Shown one piece after another: positions 9,167-18,259 of a stretch of 20,601 nt of DNA. The position numbers were made by a program, and so were the translations under genes. Numbering within the stretch: position 1 is the stretch's first letter; every line of letters begins with the position of its first letter. The notes under the pieces are model-generated. The model was not told where the DNA came from and did not search any database. It was given only the letters and a program-made list of their open reading frames with translations. This stretch comes from Tieghemiomyces parasiticus (taxonomy: Eukaryota > Kickxellomycota > Dimargaritomycetes > Dimargaritales > Dimargaritaceae): NCBI GenBank assembly GCA_027575765.1, contig JANBPT010000862.1, forward strand, positions 1 to 20,601, given 5' to 3'.

Positions 9167-10125
9167 TTGAGGTGCAGCATGTGACGTGCACCCTAGGCTG
9201 AAGACCAAGGAGGCGTGGGGGTCCACTCATGGTGGCCAGGCGGGTTGAAGGTGATGGCCGGTACACCTTGCACACGTCTATTTTGTTGCCGTTCCTTGGA
9301 TCGGATAGTCGAATGGACAAAACTCAAGCATCCCTGCCTTCATCCCTTATTGTAGCCCGTTCGTGACCAGGGAAGGGCTTACCGTAGCCATGGTGCCTTC
9401 TTCACCTCTCAACCCCCCGCCGCATGTCCATCATTATCGTCTTTGCGTACTTATTGCCTCGCTTAGCTACACCACCACCATTTGGAAGCCGTGGAGGCTA
9501 TCTTTTGTCCAGTACACTCATCCTATATTCTACTGTCGCACACCGCCTTGTACTCAATTTGTCCTGTTAATTTTCTTCCCAATAAATACTCCACCAGTAG
9601 CCAATAGACGGTACGATGATAATTAAGTTTTTTTTCCTGGGAGATATAAACCTAAGTCTCGGTCGCCGCCTGCTTCCAGTTAAATAGGGCAATGGCAATT
9701 GGTCCAATCATAAGCATGTGTGAAACACGGGTCGATTACTGAGATCTCTACAGAGCATGTGTTCCGATACCATCTGTAGGATCTGACCTATCGGTCGTGA
9801 AGAATGTTAATGGAAGCCGTCTGGCTGAATGGACAATCGGAGGAGCCCCATCGGAATTTTGTGTACTAAACTAATAGTACCGCGACATTCCCGCGTACAC
9901 CTCGACTGCGCCCCGTCTCCTTTTATTAACTTCTCCTGCGTCCTGACTTGGTCCCAATCTAGTCCACCCGGCTACCAGATTAAACGCGGTAAGCGGTAGA
10001 TCTCCGCCCCCTTGGCAACAGATGTACACCGGCCCTCGGTACAACTTACATTGATGCACAGCAGCCACGCACCAACGCATTTACCTCCTCGAAGGTGGGA
10101 GAGCTCAAAGTCTGGGGTCTGGCGG
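9167..10125. other. 3' flank of the TRIC gene and gene-poor DNA
   Basis: No family motif is visible on either strand. AATAAA occurs at 9581-9586 (plus). On the minus strand an ATG in good context near 9391 (CACCATGGCTACG) is followed at once by GTAAGC, which could be a donor, but no coherent downstream exon is found before the TRIC gene. The rest looks non-coding. Confidence 0.45.
9581..9586 (+). terminator. possible AATAAA polyadenylation signal of the TRIC gene
   Basis: The only canonical AATAAA downstream of the TRIC stop codon on the plus strand, 415 bases beyond it. The distance is long for a compact genome, so assignment is tentative. Confidence 0.3.
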
Positions 10126-10134
10126 TATAAAATA
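10126..10134 (+). promoter_or_regulatory. TATA-box-like element
   Basis: TATAAAATA after GC-rich DNA. It lies 90 bases upstream of the 10216 short frame and 319 upstream of the candidate split gene at 10445. It could drive either, or be chance. Confidence 0.3.
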
Positions 10135-10215
10135 CGAAGACCGTTAAGCAGCAGACAGTAGAGGGTTAGTGCTAATTTTGTGACCTAGCCACCACCATCC
10201 TCATTACACGGAATA

Positions 10216-10353
10216 ATGGGACCAACCCGCCACGTCGGCAATGTGTTTCTGTATATCTTCAGGCAGACCAGGCTATCTTCCTTGAAAAATCTGGACTACC
10301 GGAGCCGACTCGGCCAGCTGGCGGGGGGGTGGTGCCATGCCATACAGATATAG
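10216..10353 (+). CDS. possible 45-residue protein or first exon, unrecognised
   Basis: An ATG-started, TAG-ended frame begins MGPTRHVGNVFLYIFRQTRL and continues KNLDYRSRLGQLAGGW. Codons mostly end in G or C (about two thirds), as in the confirmed genes. The basic, aromatic start resembles a targeting or membrane-anchoring sequence. There is no clear donor within it, so if real it is probably a stand-alone short protein. The antisense strand also has a short open frame here, which weakens the case. Confidence 0.2.
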   Translation: MGPTRHVGNVFLYIFRQTRLSSLKNLDYRSRLGQLAGGWCHAIQI

Positions 10354-10444
10354 GAGCCTGCTTTCGATTACAAGTTGATGCGGAGGACAGCACCTAAAAG
10401 GAGACAGTCTCTTGTCTTGAAGGATAAATCATACTGGCACCACC

Positions 10445-10665
10445 ATGAGTGAATTGGGGGATCTTGGGCCAGGAGATTCCCAGCCCAATGCTCTGAGTCA
10501 GGTGGTACTGAGGTAAATGGTAACGTTGAATATGGAGCTCAAGCGGGAGCGCGGCTTAGACTTACACAGGAAGTATTTAAAAAGACGCCTGAAGTTACGC
10601 CGGACAAATTCACCCGTGGGAAATTTGGTGAAATACAGCGTGTCGACGCGGAGAGATATCTGTGA
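10445..10665 (+). CDS. possible split gene for a 57-residue protein, unrecognised
   Basis: Proposed exons are 10445-10512 and 10560-10665, removing a 47-bp intron with an AG|GTAAAT donor and a CTTAG acceptor. The product begins MSELGDLGPGDSQPNALSQ and continues VVLRLTQEVFKKTPEVTPD, then KFTRGKFGEIQRVDAERYL. The second exon has a strong coding signature (about a third of codons start with G). Without splicing the frame stops after 23 residues. The intron is shorter than every other intron in the window and lacks a pyrimidine tract. An alternative acceptor at 10569 (TTACACAG) would give a different, more basic tail. No family is recognised. Confidence 0.35.
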
Positions 10666-11068
10666 CTCTGGGATACCACTGCTACCATCGCCCACTCCCC
10701 CTCCCTTTGTCTGAGCAGGAAGATCAACCTCGCAGCCCCTCAACCCACCGGCAGGTCACCACTTTTACTCTCCGCCCTCGAAGGGGACTTTAGATACGGA
10801 GGAGTGGCCAGGAAAGGTTCCACAGGCTTGCATCTTATATGAATTGCCCATTCCACTTGCCACTATACCCCCTTACAAAATATCCGTTCTCAATTCAAAC
10901 CGTGGCATGGCTGCTTAGCGGCGTTCCTCCCCCGTCCCTCTGCGACGCCTCACAACATCTCAACGGGATATATCGACCCTCTAAACCACCTGGCTGTGCG
11001 GCACCTATAAACCATCCATGCCTATAACCCCTGTGCCATCCTCCTCCTTCACTGGGTAATGGAATACT

Positions 11069-11100
11069 ATTGGTTGCTTAATGCTGGACTCTATAAAAGG
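11069..11100 (+). promoter_or_regulatory. promoter-like inverted CCAAT plus TATAAAAGG
   Basis: ATTGG (an inverted CCAAT box) at 11069-11073 is followed 19 bases later by TATAAAAGG at 11092-11100, a near-perfect core promoter TATA box. It points to transcription starting near 11125 on the plus strand, although no confident gene follows. Confidence 0.35.
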
Positions 11101-11311
11101 CCAAATTGTTCATGCAGCCGCGGCCAAACTCGCCCACTCCCCCCTGTATCCTTGACCCTGGCGGGTTTCTGCTTTATTGCACTGCCCCCGTTGCAGCCCT
11201 TTAAAACGATGATATATACGCCGTTTGAAACAATATGCAACTGGCGCCTGCCCCCCCTCCTTCCCGGTACTGCGAAACGGATGTATTCCCGGTAGGCGAT
11301 TCAGCTACGAG

Positions 11312-11461
11312 ATGGAGTCGCCCCTCCCGCTTGAATTGCGCTGCTATGGGCTGCCGCTCGCTCGCATAACACACAGCTATGCACAGGTTAGGACTAAGGA
11401 ATTCACCGTATCTGCCAGCAATATGAAACGCCAGTCCGGCCGGCTGTCAAAGTACAACTGA
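11312..11461 (+). CDS. possible 49-residue protein, unrecognised
   Basis: An ATG frame ending TGA lies 212 bases after the TATAAAAGG element. It begins MESPLPLELRCYGLPLARIT and ends in a basic segment, SASNMKRQSGRLSKYN. Upstream ATGs exist in the presumed transcript (for example 11112), which argues against simple translation. No motif is recognised. It is included because it is the only frame near a good promoter-like site. Confidence 0.15.
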   Translation: MESPLPLELRCYGLPLARITHSYAQVRTKEFTVSASNMKRQSGRLSKYN

Positions 11462-11914
11462 TTGTGAACCAACAATGGCTGATGCAATACAACCCCATTA
11501 TACCAGGATACCCTAGACTGGAGTACCCAGCCTGACCACCTTGGGTATTATACGCAGGATCAACCCCAGGGTCGCCTCAGTCACCCCCTCTCCTCCCCCG
11601 CTCTATCAAAACTGCTACGTTGCAAATTTTTCTCCGCCGATAAATTCTTTCAGTATCCACCCAATGTCTCCCCTTGCCAGTCAAATCTAGGCAAAATCCG
11701 GTTATTTACATATATCTACACCTCGACTCACGCCGAGGGGGGTTGATCCTGTTATTCCTGAATAGTCGTCTTTGTGTAAGCGACATGCATGCCTCTCACC
11801 ATACATTCCCCTAAGTTATAGCCGGTCACTCCACCCTTACCTCCTTGAGCCCGGTGGTTCCGCCTCTATCACTATCCATAGGGTCCCACCTATACTCTGC
11901 GGTGGTGTCACGAA

Positions 11915-11929
11915 AATAATAATAATAAT
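11915..11929 (+). repeat. AAT trinucleotide microsatellite, five copies
   Basis: Five perfect AAT units in non-coding DNA upstream of the FYVE gene. Confidence 0.8.
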
Positions 11930-12345
11930 CCCCGTGTGGGGAAAGCGCCATGAGGCTGGTATCGAAAAAGAGAGGGAGGAAATAATGGACGGGAGTAGGA
12001 GAGGCCCTGCGGTCCCTAACCAGGGGTGAAGGTAGGGAGGGACCTAGTCACTGAGCGATTATCCTGATGTGTGTATGTGTGTGAATAGGGGGGTAGCATC
12101 CGCCCGGGAGGTGTGTGCGTGCCAGTTCGCGTGCCACCCAGGTTCAAATGATTAGCACCCCGAGAGTGGACACGTTGTCCGTCTAGGATATTTAACCTGA
12201 TACAAGTCCTCCGCCCGTTCCCACTGGACATCATCCATACCACCATATCCCTAGCCCGTATGCCCCTAATTCACTGTCTAGCCCCCTTCTAACGTTCCCT
12301 CTCTCACGCACGTCGACCGTCCGGTTTACCTCACGCATAGTTATC

Positions 12346-13670
12346 ATGGCGCACCTAATGGACTCCCCCATCTCAAGCGGTGACAGCCACTTGGAGAAAT
12401 TCGACGCCTACTACGGCTCCTCGGACCTCTCAATCCACGGCAATCTCCTGCCGACGCCTGAGGATATCACCATCATCCCAACCACGCCCGTCCATCAGTT
12501 CCAGTGCCCGCAGCTTCACCTCCGCACCGACATTCCGGCCTTTAAGCGTAATCGCGCCCGCAACTTCACTACTGTGGAGCCCCGCCAGCACTGCGGCCTG
12601 CGGACTCTTGGCACGGCCCATGAGGAACCGCGGCTACCAGCCTTCCGTGGGCGCGTTGTAAGCTACCACCGTGGAGAGCGGGTTAATACCCCCACAGTAA
12701 GTCTATGGAGAACACTCCGTTGGAACTCACTCATCATGGAAGGTGGGAAAAAAAAACCTAATTAACATACCCACTGTCGAAGAACCAAGAAAGGTCACTG
12801 AGGCACGGCCCGCCCGCCGGATATGCAAACAGTTATGTCATACCTGCCCCAAATTCCACTTTATTTTTATAGGCTTCAGTCACTGGTTTTAGGTATTGAC
12901 CCCATCGATACGTTCGCCCCTCTCCCCCTCTTTTCCTTCCACCCTCACCAATCCGTCCCAGATCAATTACCGATCCTCGGTTCAACATGTCCGCCAGCGG
13001 AACACACGTAACCTTTACGTGCCCGCCGACCAGACCCCCACTAATTCGGCCACGCTCGGGTTTGCCAAGCCTCCTGCCGTAGCCGGGCGGGTGCTGACCG
13101 ACCAGCTGCACAGTCTGTGGCGCCAGTCGGGTGTCGCCACACGGCATTGGAAGGTGAGTATGGTGCCGTTCGACGTGGCGGGTTTTCAAGGGGACCGCCC
13201 TGCAGGACGGAGACGCAGTTTCGAGTGGGTATGGCATACTGTACATTATTTCGAGGTAGCTATACTAATCCGACCCCCCGATACCACCACGTACCATTGC
13301 GACCTATCAGCATGACATCGAATCGGACAAGTGCGACCACCAGGCCTGCCGCCGTACCTTCAACTTGATCAATCGCAAACACCACTGCCGGCTGTAAGTG
13401 GTCAGAATTCATCCGTGGGCTGCCACTATATATCCTCTCCCGATGGAGACATCTTTCCGATGACCATCTTTGGGTAGTTGCTAACGCCTATCATTACTTG
13501 GTTCTACCTACCCATTTCCCCGACATTGCAGATGCGGATACATCTTCTGTGGGGATTGCTCCAAATACACCATACAGCTCCTGCCCAATCTCAAGTTCTG
13601 TGAGCGTAACGGGATTCCTTCCCGGGCCTGCCAGAGCTGCTATATTCGCTACAAGGAGGCGACTCTGTAG
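12346..13670 (+). CDS. FYVE zinc-finger protein (PI3P-binding, endosomal)
   Basis: Four exons, 12346-12696, 12962-13153, 13311-13393 and 13532-13670, encode 254 residues. A C-terminal FYVE domain shows all signature parts: WxxD at 180-183 (WKHD, formed only when intron 2 is removed), RKHHCRLCG at 203-211, and RAC at 240-242. The eight zinc cysteines are C189, C194, C207, C210, C215, C218, C242 and C245; the first pair is spaced C-x4-C. FYVE domains bind phosphatidylinositol 3-phosphate on endosomes and vacuoles. The 180-residue N-terminal part has no recognised domain and contains basic, proline-containing segments. Introns use GTAAGT or GTGAGT; intron 2 has a TACTAAT branch site at 13263-13269. 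The protein ends nine residues after the last zinc cysteine. An open frame continues 117 codons past the TAG stop. Confidence 0.85.
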
Positions 13671-14561
13671 CGGCAGGTGTCGATTCAGTTGGATTTGCAG
13701 ATATTCGACCTGAGCTTCGTTACCCAGACGCTCGCGCTGTTCGTGGTTGGCATGGCGGCCCCTACTCATAGCCCTGCTCCCATTCACATCGACCATCTCG
13801 AAGCTGGATTACCCCGTTCGAAGCAGCTTCTCCGCAATTTCCCCAACAAAACCATCATTATCATCATCACTGGTCACCTGCAACTCTTCATAATCGCATC
13901 CGCCGCACCCTCAAATCACCTACTCATGTCTGTATCATTCCGATCCCTCCTTTTTCTAACCATTTCCAGTTTTAACATCCTAATACCTTCTCCGCTGTAT
14001 AACCTTTTCCACCCGTCACTGTAAAGAATGAATACCATTATATCATGAACAAATAGTAACACGCCCTGGTGTGTAGTGGGGAAGGTGGATCCTAATCGAC
14101 AACTAGCAGTTGACGTAGCATGTGCTACCAGCTTCGGATTGATTCCGGTGAACCCAGAGCTTCGGGAGGCCTTTGCCTGGCGTGCAAGACGCCCACACCG
14201 GCTGGTAGCGTAATCAATCCAACCCGCCCGCGTTTCACCCACTCTAGACCAAGGTGGGGATTACGTGGCCGCAGGACCACCTGCTCTTGGGGCGAAGAGA
14301 CCTCGAAGACAGCGTCATACTTCTTGAATCTCCACAGCTCCCCGCCTTGCCTCATTTCGACGCCCCTCATTGACCCCAATTCCTGCCTCGCTCGCACATT
14401 CCCCCCCCCCACTCTGCGACGTTCTCACCAGGTTCCTGTCGTCGGTGCTCTATAAACCACCGTCCTCGACCTCCCTAACCCTGTCTAACCATCCGCCTGC
14501 CGTAGCCTCCCCGCCGTGACCTGTCCATTTCGCTTAAGCAATTGTCCAAGATACCGCGATC
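13671..14561. other. intergenic region between the FYVE and OMA1 genes
   Basis: The first 350 bases stay open in the FYVE frame after its stop codon; otherwise no gene is supported. Frames near 14120-14455 lack motifs on either strand. The last 110 bases hold the OMA1 core promoter. Confidence 0.45.
14451..14456 (+). promoter_or_regulatory. TATA box of the OMA1 gene
   Basis: TATAAA in the context CTCTATAAACC, 106 bases before the OMA1 start codon and followed by a pyrimidine-rich leader, a plausible core promoter position. Confidence 0.45.
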
Positions 14562-15638
14562 ATGTCACGACCACTGACCCGCGCTGTGCTCAATTCCTCC
14601 ACCCGCGGTCTCGCTCGGCGGCCCGGTTTGACATCGGGTCTCGCAGCGTTGTCTCGCCAGTCAGGCAGTACCTTCCCGCTACCCACCACGGTCACTCATA
14701 CAACCCTCTTAAGGCCTAGTCCCCACGGGTTGCCGGGTGCCGTCCGGCCTATCACCTTCTCGGTCACCCCGCTGCCGCCACCGCGCAAGTTCAACGGTCG
14801 CAAACCAATCGCCCGACGTACGTTATACCAAATCCTGGGCACCGGCGGTGTCCTGATGCTTGTTTACTACGTGGCTCACCTGGAACCGGCCCCAATCAGT
14901 GGCCGCCGACGGTTTATGGCGGTCTCCCCGGCCGAAGTGGAAGCGATGGCCAAACAGTCCTACGAGGAAATCATGGAGCAGTACGGCGACCGTATTCTCC
15001 CAGCGAACCACAATTATACGCGGTTTGTCAAACGCGTCGCCACCCGGATCATCCGGGCCAGCGGAATGGACGTCCTGGGCGCGGGGCCAACGATGGACTG
15101 GGAATTCTATGTCATTGATGCGCCGGAGATGAACGCCTTTGTGCTCCCCGGCGGCAAGGTCTTTGTGTTTACCGGTATTTTGCCCGTTGCTCGGGACGAG
15201 GATGGATTGGCCACCATCCTCGGTCACGAAATCGCTCACCAGCTGGCCGGCCACCACGCCGAGAAAATGTCCTACGCCAAGTTTCTGACCATCTTCCAAT
15301 TCCTCCTCCAGTTTTTTATCGACCCTAACTTAGTCGGCCTCAACCGGATCGCCTTGGAATTGGGTATCATGTTGCCCAATAGCCGTAAGTGCGAGTCCGA
15401 GGCGGACTATATCGGGTTACAGCTTATGGCCCAGGCGTGCTATGATCCGACCAAGTCCATTGGCCTGTGGGAGCGGATGAGCCAGAGCGAGAGTCGGTTG
15501 CGTGGTAAGGGCTTCGAGTACCTCCAGACCCATCCGAGTAGTCAGGGACGAATTGATAGCCTCAAGAAATGGCTGCCCGAGGCCGAACAGAAGCGCGAGG
15601 ACTCAAACTGTAATGAAGGTAGGTTGGATTTTGTTTAG
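14562..15638 (+). CDS. OMA1: OMA1-like mitochondrial inner-membrane zinc metalloprotease (peptidase M48)
   Basis: A single uninterrupted exon encodes 358 residues. Residues 1-60 are rich in Arg, Ser and Thr and almost free of acidic residues, as in a mitochondrial presequence. A transmembrane helix lies at about 88-106 (LYQILGTGGVLMLVYYVAH). The M48 core follows: NAFVLPGGKVFVFTGIL, the zinc motif HEIAHQLAGHHAEK with HEIAH at 222-226, and the third-ligand helix CESEADYIGLQLM at 277-289. The end, THPSSQGRIDSLKKWLPEA, matches OMA1 proteins. OMA1 is a stress-activated protease that cleaves dynamin-like and other inner-membrane proteins when membrane potential drops. The last residues, GRLDFV, read through a GTAGGT at 15619; a terminal intron there is possible but no clear acceptor is seen. 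Confidence 0.93.
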   Translation: MSRPLTRAVLNSSTRGLARRPGLTSGLAALSRQSGSTFPLPTTVTHTTLLRPSPHGLPGAVRPITFSVTPLPPPRKFNGRKPIARRTLYQILGTGGVLMLVYYVAHLEPAPISGRRRFMAVSPAEVEAMAKQSYEEIMEQYGDRILPANHNYTRFVKRVATRIIRASGMDVLGAGPTMDWEFYVIDAPEMNAFVLPGGKVFVFTGILPVARDEDGLATILGHEIAHQLAGHHAEKMSYAKFLTIFQFLLQFFIDPNLVGLNRIALELGIMLPNSRKCESEADYIGLQLMAQACYDPTKSIGLWERMSQSESRLRGKGFEYLQTHPSSQGRIDSLKKWLPEAEQKREDSNCNEGRLDFV

Positions 15639-15698
15639 TTTAGTTTTTTCATAGAACCCCGCGGTTAGGGTCCATCGGCGGTGCGGAGTTCCTTGTCA

Positions 15699-15848
15699 AT
15701 GCTCCCATTTAACCCTGAACTGATACTTGACGATTGGCTGTACGCCAACGTTGTTACTTTGCCCCTACCCGATACCCCCCTGCCCACATATACTCCAGAG
15801 GCCACGTTCCTGACCAGGATGTTCCCCAATTACAGCCCGCGGTGGTAA
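15699..15848 (+). CDS. possible 49-residue protein or first exon, unrecognised
   Basis: An ATG frame in the gap between OMA1 and CCDC97 begins MLPFNPELILDDWLYANVVT, continues LPLPDTPLPTYTPEATFL and ends MFPNYSPRW before TAA. Amino-acid order and codon use look protein-like. A second protein-like stretch in another frame ends at 16069 and contains DDVFGSIIVVVVTAHVTNWL, a possible membrane helix. A weak splice (CG|GTGGTA to TGAG|A) could join the two, but both sites are poor. Neither part is recognised. Confidence 0.25.
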   Translation: MLPFNPELILDDWLYANVVTLPLPDTPLPTYTPEATFLTRMFPNYSPRW

Positions 15849-16216
15849 TTTGATTATTATTGTTGTTTTCATTCGTATGGATCAATCAACAGTTCGATCT
15901 GAGACTCGCCTCGCTACCCCGTTCGTCTTTCTCTCCCCTTCCATTACCCTTATTTTTCTCGGACGATGTCTTTGGTTCCATTATCGTGGTGGTAGTAACT
16001 GCTCATGTTACGAACTGGCTTACCCATTATGTACCCCATAGCATCGGGTACTGCGGTGCACAATGTTGACATTAAGTGGACCCAGCCTGGAAGTTTTGCA
16101 AGCTGGATTGGCGGATTACGTAATTAAATTAACCCCTGGTTAGTTTGGCCAAGCTCTATATAAAAAATAATAATGATAGCCTACCCCGCCCGCCTTAACA
16201 ATTTCGCCGGCACCAC
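15849..16216. other. convergent 3' intergenic region
   Basis: This stretch lies between plus-strand OMA1 and minus-strand CCDC97. The open segment 15900-16069 may be an exon, as noted for the 15699 frame. An A/T-rich zone at 16160-16180 probably belongs to the CCDC97 3' UTR. There is no AATAAA for CCDC97. Confidence 0.4.
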
Positions 16217-17161
16217 TTAATTGGGCTCCTCCGAGTCGAAGTAGCTGTCCTCACAGTCAGCATTCACCAGACGTGGGTCGTCGTAGTCGGCATTACGGTC
16301 TACACGCTGATAGTCAAACTCAGTATCTTGGCCCGCCAGAAACCGCTGCATAAAGACGTCCACCATCTCATCCTCCAGTAGGGCCATATCCTGTACATTC
16401 AGCGGCGACAGAACCCCGTCGGGTGGACCATTCTGATCGACCTCATCGGTGGGCGGGTGGCTATTAGGTGCGGCCACTAAGGTCTCCGCTGGGCAGTCAA
16501 GTGCGCGAGGGAAGACGTTGGTTGACGGTGGTGGTGCTAATGGTAACCGACGTACCGGCTTACTAGCCATTCTGACCGACCGGGGTGCGTGGGCAGGTCG
16601 TTGCGGCTGAGCCACCGTATCCACTGCCATACCACCATCGCTCTCGTCGTCCTCTTTATCCTCATCATCCTCTTCTTCTTCATAGTTATCCCGATCTTCT
16701 TCCACCCCCGCCTTTGGTTCGTATGGCCACCCCGCTTTGTCCTGTACTTCGTGATGGTAGAGTTTGCCCATTGGTGGCAAGACCACCGTGGCACCCGTAG
16801 CGGGGTCGACGGCGGTATCCTTCTCCCTGGTGGCACTACCAGCTATCCCCACCGGGCCTGAGGACGGTGACTGTTCATAGTGTTCCGCCACCGCATCATG
16901 GGCGATCTGCTGGTCAATGTCATAGTACATGCGATCGACCAGGCTAACCTGGGCTGGGAATGGGGTATGTCGCTGCTCGGCCGATTCGTACTGCCCGTAC
17001 ATGTCGTGATAGAGTACCGGATCGCGCTTCTGCAGCGCCGGTAGGTCGAAGTAGCCTGCAGGACGTAGTACCGTTTGGAGATAGTAGAGCCGACGGTTAC
17101 GCGCCGTTACGGCTGAAGGGGAGCCCTGGCGGGTCGGTGCATGTGGTCGTAATAGTGGCAT
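16217..17161 (-). CDS. CCDC97: CCDC97 family protein (DUF2052), splicing-associated
   Basis: A single-exon gene encodes 314 residues. Both conserved ends of the family are present: the N-terminal RNRRLYYLQTVL followed by RDPVLYHDMYGQYES (about 21-60), and the C-terminal EDEMVDVFMQRFLAGQDTEF then DYQRVDRNADYDD and YFDSEEP (about 262-313). The middle is low complexity, with a strongly acidic run (EEEEDDEDKEDDESD) near 164-178. CCDC97 is known as a nuclear factor associated with the SF3B part of the U2 snRNP; a splicing role here is inferred by family. The frame stays open for 63 codons upstream, but only from a GTG, so the ATG at 17161 is chosen; it sits a few residues before the conserved region. 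Confidence 0.85.
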   Translation of the reverse strand: MPLLRPHAPTRQGSPSAVTARNRRLYYLQTVLRPAGYFDLPALQKRDPVLYHDMYGQYESAEQRHTPFPAQVSLVDRMYYDIDQQIAHDAVAEHYEQSPSSGPVGIAGSATREKDTAVDPATGATVVLPPMGKLYHHEVQDKAGWPYEPKAGVEEDRDNYEEEEDDEDKEDDESDGGMAVDTVAQPQRPAHAPRSVRMASKPVRRLPLAPPPSTNVFPRALDCPAETLVAAPNSHPPTDEVDQNGPPDGVLSPLNVQDMALLEDEMVDVFMQRFLAGQDTEFDYQRVDRNADYDDPRLVNADCEDSYFDSEEPN

Positions 17162-17686
17162 GGGGAGACTGAATAATAGGTGGAATGAGGTGGCCACACA
17201 TGGGGAATGAAAGAGGTTGTCACTAGAGGGATACGAGAAGCCTAAGCCCACACGGGTTACAGTACAAGCGTGTGTGTGTGAGATGTCAGGATAGGTCTTG
17301 CTCACATTGCTGTCAAAGCGATAGGGGGCTGCCCGCCCTTCCCCCTCCACTTGATAGGCCGCGTGACTTTTAGCAAACGTCAGTCACTTGTAGCACACAC
17401 AACCTAGGTATTCGTTGGATATCAAATTTACTGTACCCTCACTACAATTGAGGATCAGGTTTACGCCCCAGGTCATAAAGTCACCACCTATACTGAAAAG
17501 AAAATGAGGGTTAGACGCTTTTATAGTGCAGAAGAAGTTGCATGGTCAAGAAACGGCGTGAGTTGACCACGGGCTAAAGCACGCAGCCGTGAAGTTATAA
17601 GGGTGGGTGGGAGGGGGGGGGGGAGAAACAAGTTCGGTACAGCGACGCCAGGGGAGGAGTTGTAATGGGGAGTGGGAGAGGGGAGT
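17162..17686. other. CCDC97 promoter and EGD2 3' flank
   Basis: No gene is seen. It should hold the CCDC97 5' UTR and promoter and the EGD2 3' UTR. It contains a G-rich tract at 17601-17624. No AATAAA is visible for EGD2 on the minus strand. Confidence 0.5.
17601..17624 (+). repeat. G-rich tract, quadruplex-capable, shared with 7518
   Basis: GGGTGGGTGGGA followed by eleven G. It contains the same 17 bases as 7518-7534. It lies 63 to 86 bases beyond the EGD2 stop codon, so it would appear as a C-rich tract in that transcript's 3' UTR. Confidence 0.6.
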
Positions 17687-18259
17687 TTACAGGGTGAGCT
17701 CCATAATGGCGTTGACCACGTCGTTCTCGTTGGTCTTGAGGGCCTTGATAGCCTTGTTGCGGGAGCAGTGAGCCTGGGTCATGACAATCTCGATATCCTT
17801 CTCGGAGACACCCGAGGCATCCACCTCCTCACCGTCATCCTCCTCGGCCTCCTGGCCCTCCTCAGCACCGGCAATGGCGCCAGCAGCCGACGAAGCACCA
17901 TCGGCACCGGCGTTGGTAGCCTCCTGAGCCTGCTGGGCACGGGCCCGGGCGGCCATCTGGGCCTGGGCACCCATATCCTCCACCTTGGCCTCGCCAAACA
18001 CGATGTAGGTATCCGAGTGAGCGCTCTTGTACACGTCCGGGCGGTTGATGGCGTACACGATGCCACGGGGCCGTAGCAGAGTCACGCGGGCGATACCCTC
18101 GACGGGGTTCAGACCCTGCTTGACCATGGCCTTGCGCGCCTTCTTCTCGGTGCGGCTGGCCATCCGGGCCGCCGGAGACTGATCGACGGCCTGGGCGTCC
18201 TGCTGCTGCTGGACCTCCTCAACCTGCTGGGGCTGCTGGGTGGCGGTTTCAGTGGCCAT
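17687..18259 (-). CDS. EGD2: nascent polypeptide-associated complex subunit alpha
   Basis: An intronless gene encodes 190 residues. After a Gln/Glu-rich N-terminus comes the NAC domain at about 35-100, with [36 protein letters not shown] and [13 protein letters not shown]. An Ala- and acid-rich linker follows, then the C-terminal UBA domain at 151-190 ([20 protein letters not shown] and the rest to ELTL). The alpha subunit pairs with the beta subunit (Egd1/BTF3) at the ribosomal exit tunnel and shields nascent chains. Codon choice is strongly biased to C- and G-ending synonyms, more than in neighbours, as expected for high expression. The leader is pyrimidine-rich (about 18290-18335), as in many translation-related genes. 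Start chosen at MATETATQQ; an in-frame upstream ATG at 18340 would add 27 residues read from that leader and is unlikely. Confidence 0.96.
   Translation of the reverse strand: MATETATQQPQQVEEVQQQQDAQAVDQSPAARMASRTEKKARKAMVKQGLNPVEGIARVTLLRPRGIVYAINRPDVYKSAHSDTYIVFGEAKVEDMGAQAQMAARARAQQAQEATNAGADGASSAAGAIAGAEEGQEAEEDDGEEVDASGVSEKDIEIVMTQAHCSRNKAIKALKTNENDVVNAIMELTL

Larger units (their letters stand above)
10666..12345. other. gene-poor region upstream of the FYVE gene
   Basis: Apart from a promoter-like pair at 11069-11100 and a weak frame at 11312, I see no exon with family motifs on either strand. The last 300 bases form the likely promoter and 5' UTR of the FYVE gene; no TATA box is clear there. 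No tRNA, transposon ends or long repeats are seen. Confidence 0.45.

Noticed and set aside
9380..9400. ATG followed directly by GTAAGC on the minus strand, similar to the start-only exon at 1050
   Set aside because: No acceptor leading to a coherent downstream frame was found before the TRIC gene.
12060..12150. A GGTTCAAAT motif with GT-rich DNA upstream, considered as a tRNA or other small RNA
   Set aside because: No cloverleaf can be drawn, and no polymerase III T-run follows.
13158..13310. A small extra FYVE exon after a GCAG acceptor near 13205
   Set aside because: Joining it breaks the frame or creates a stop, whereas direct splicing from 13153 to 13311 creates the WxxD motif of the FYVE domain.
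14823..15299. A 158-codon antisense frame within OMA1
   Set aside because: It mirrors the conserved protease frame and has no independent motif or splice sites.
17162..17350. Upstream extension of CCDC97 by 63 residues
   Set aside because: It would need a GTG start, and the residues do not resemble the family; an ATG lies just before the conserved region.
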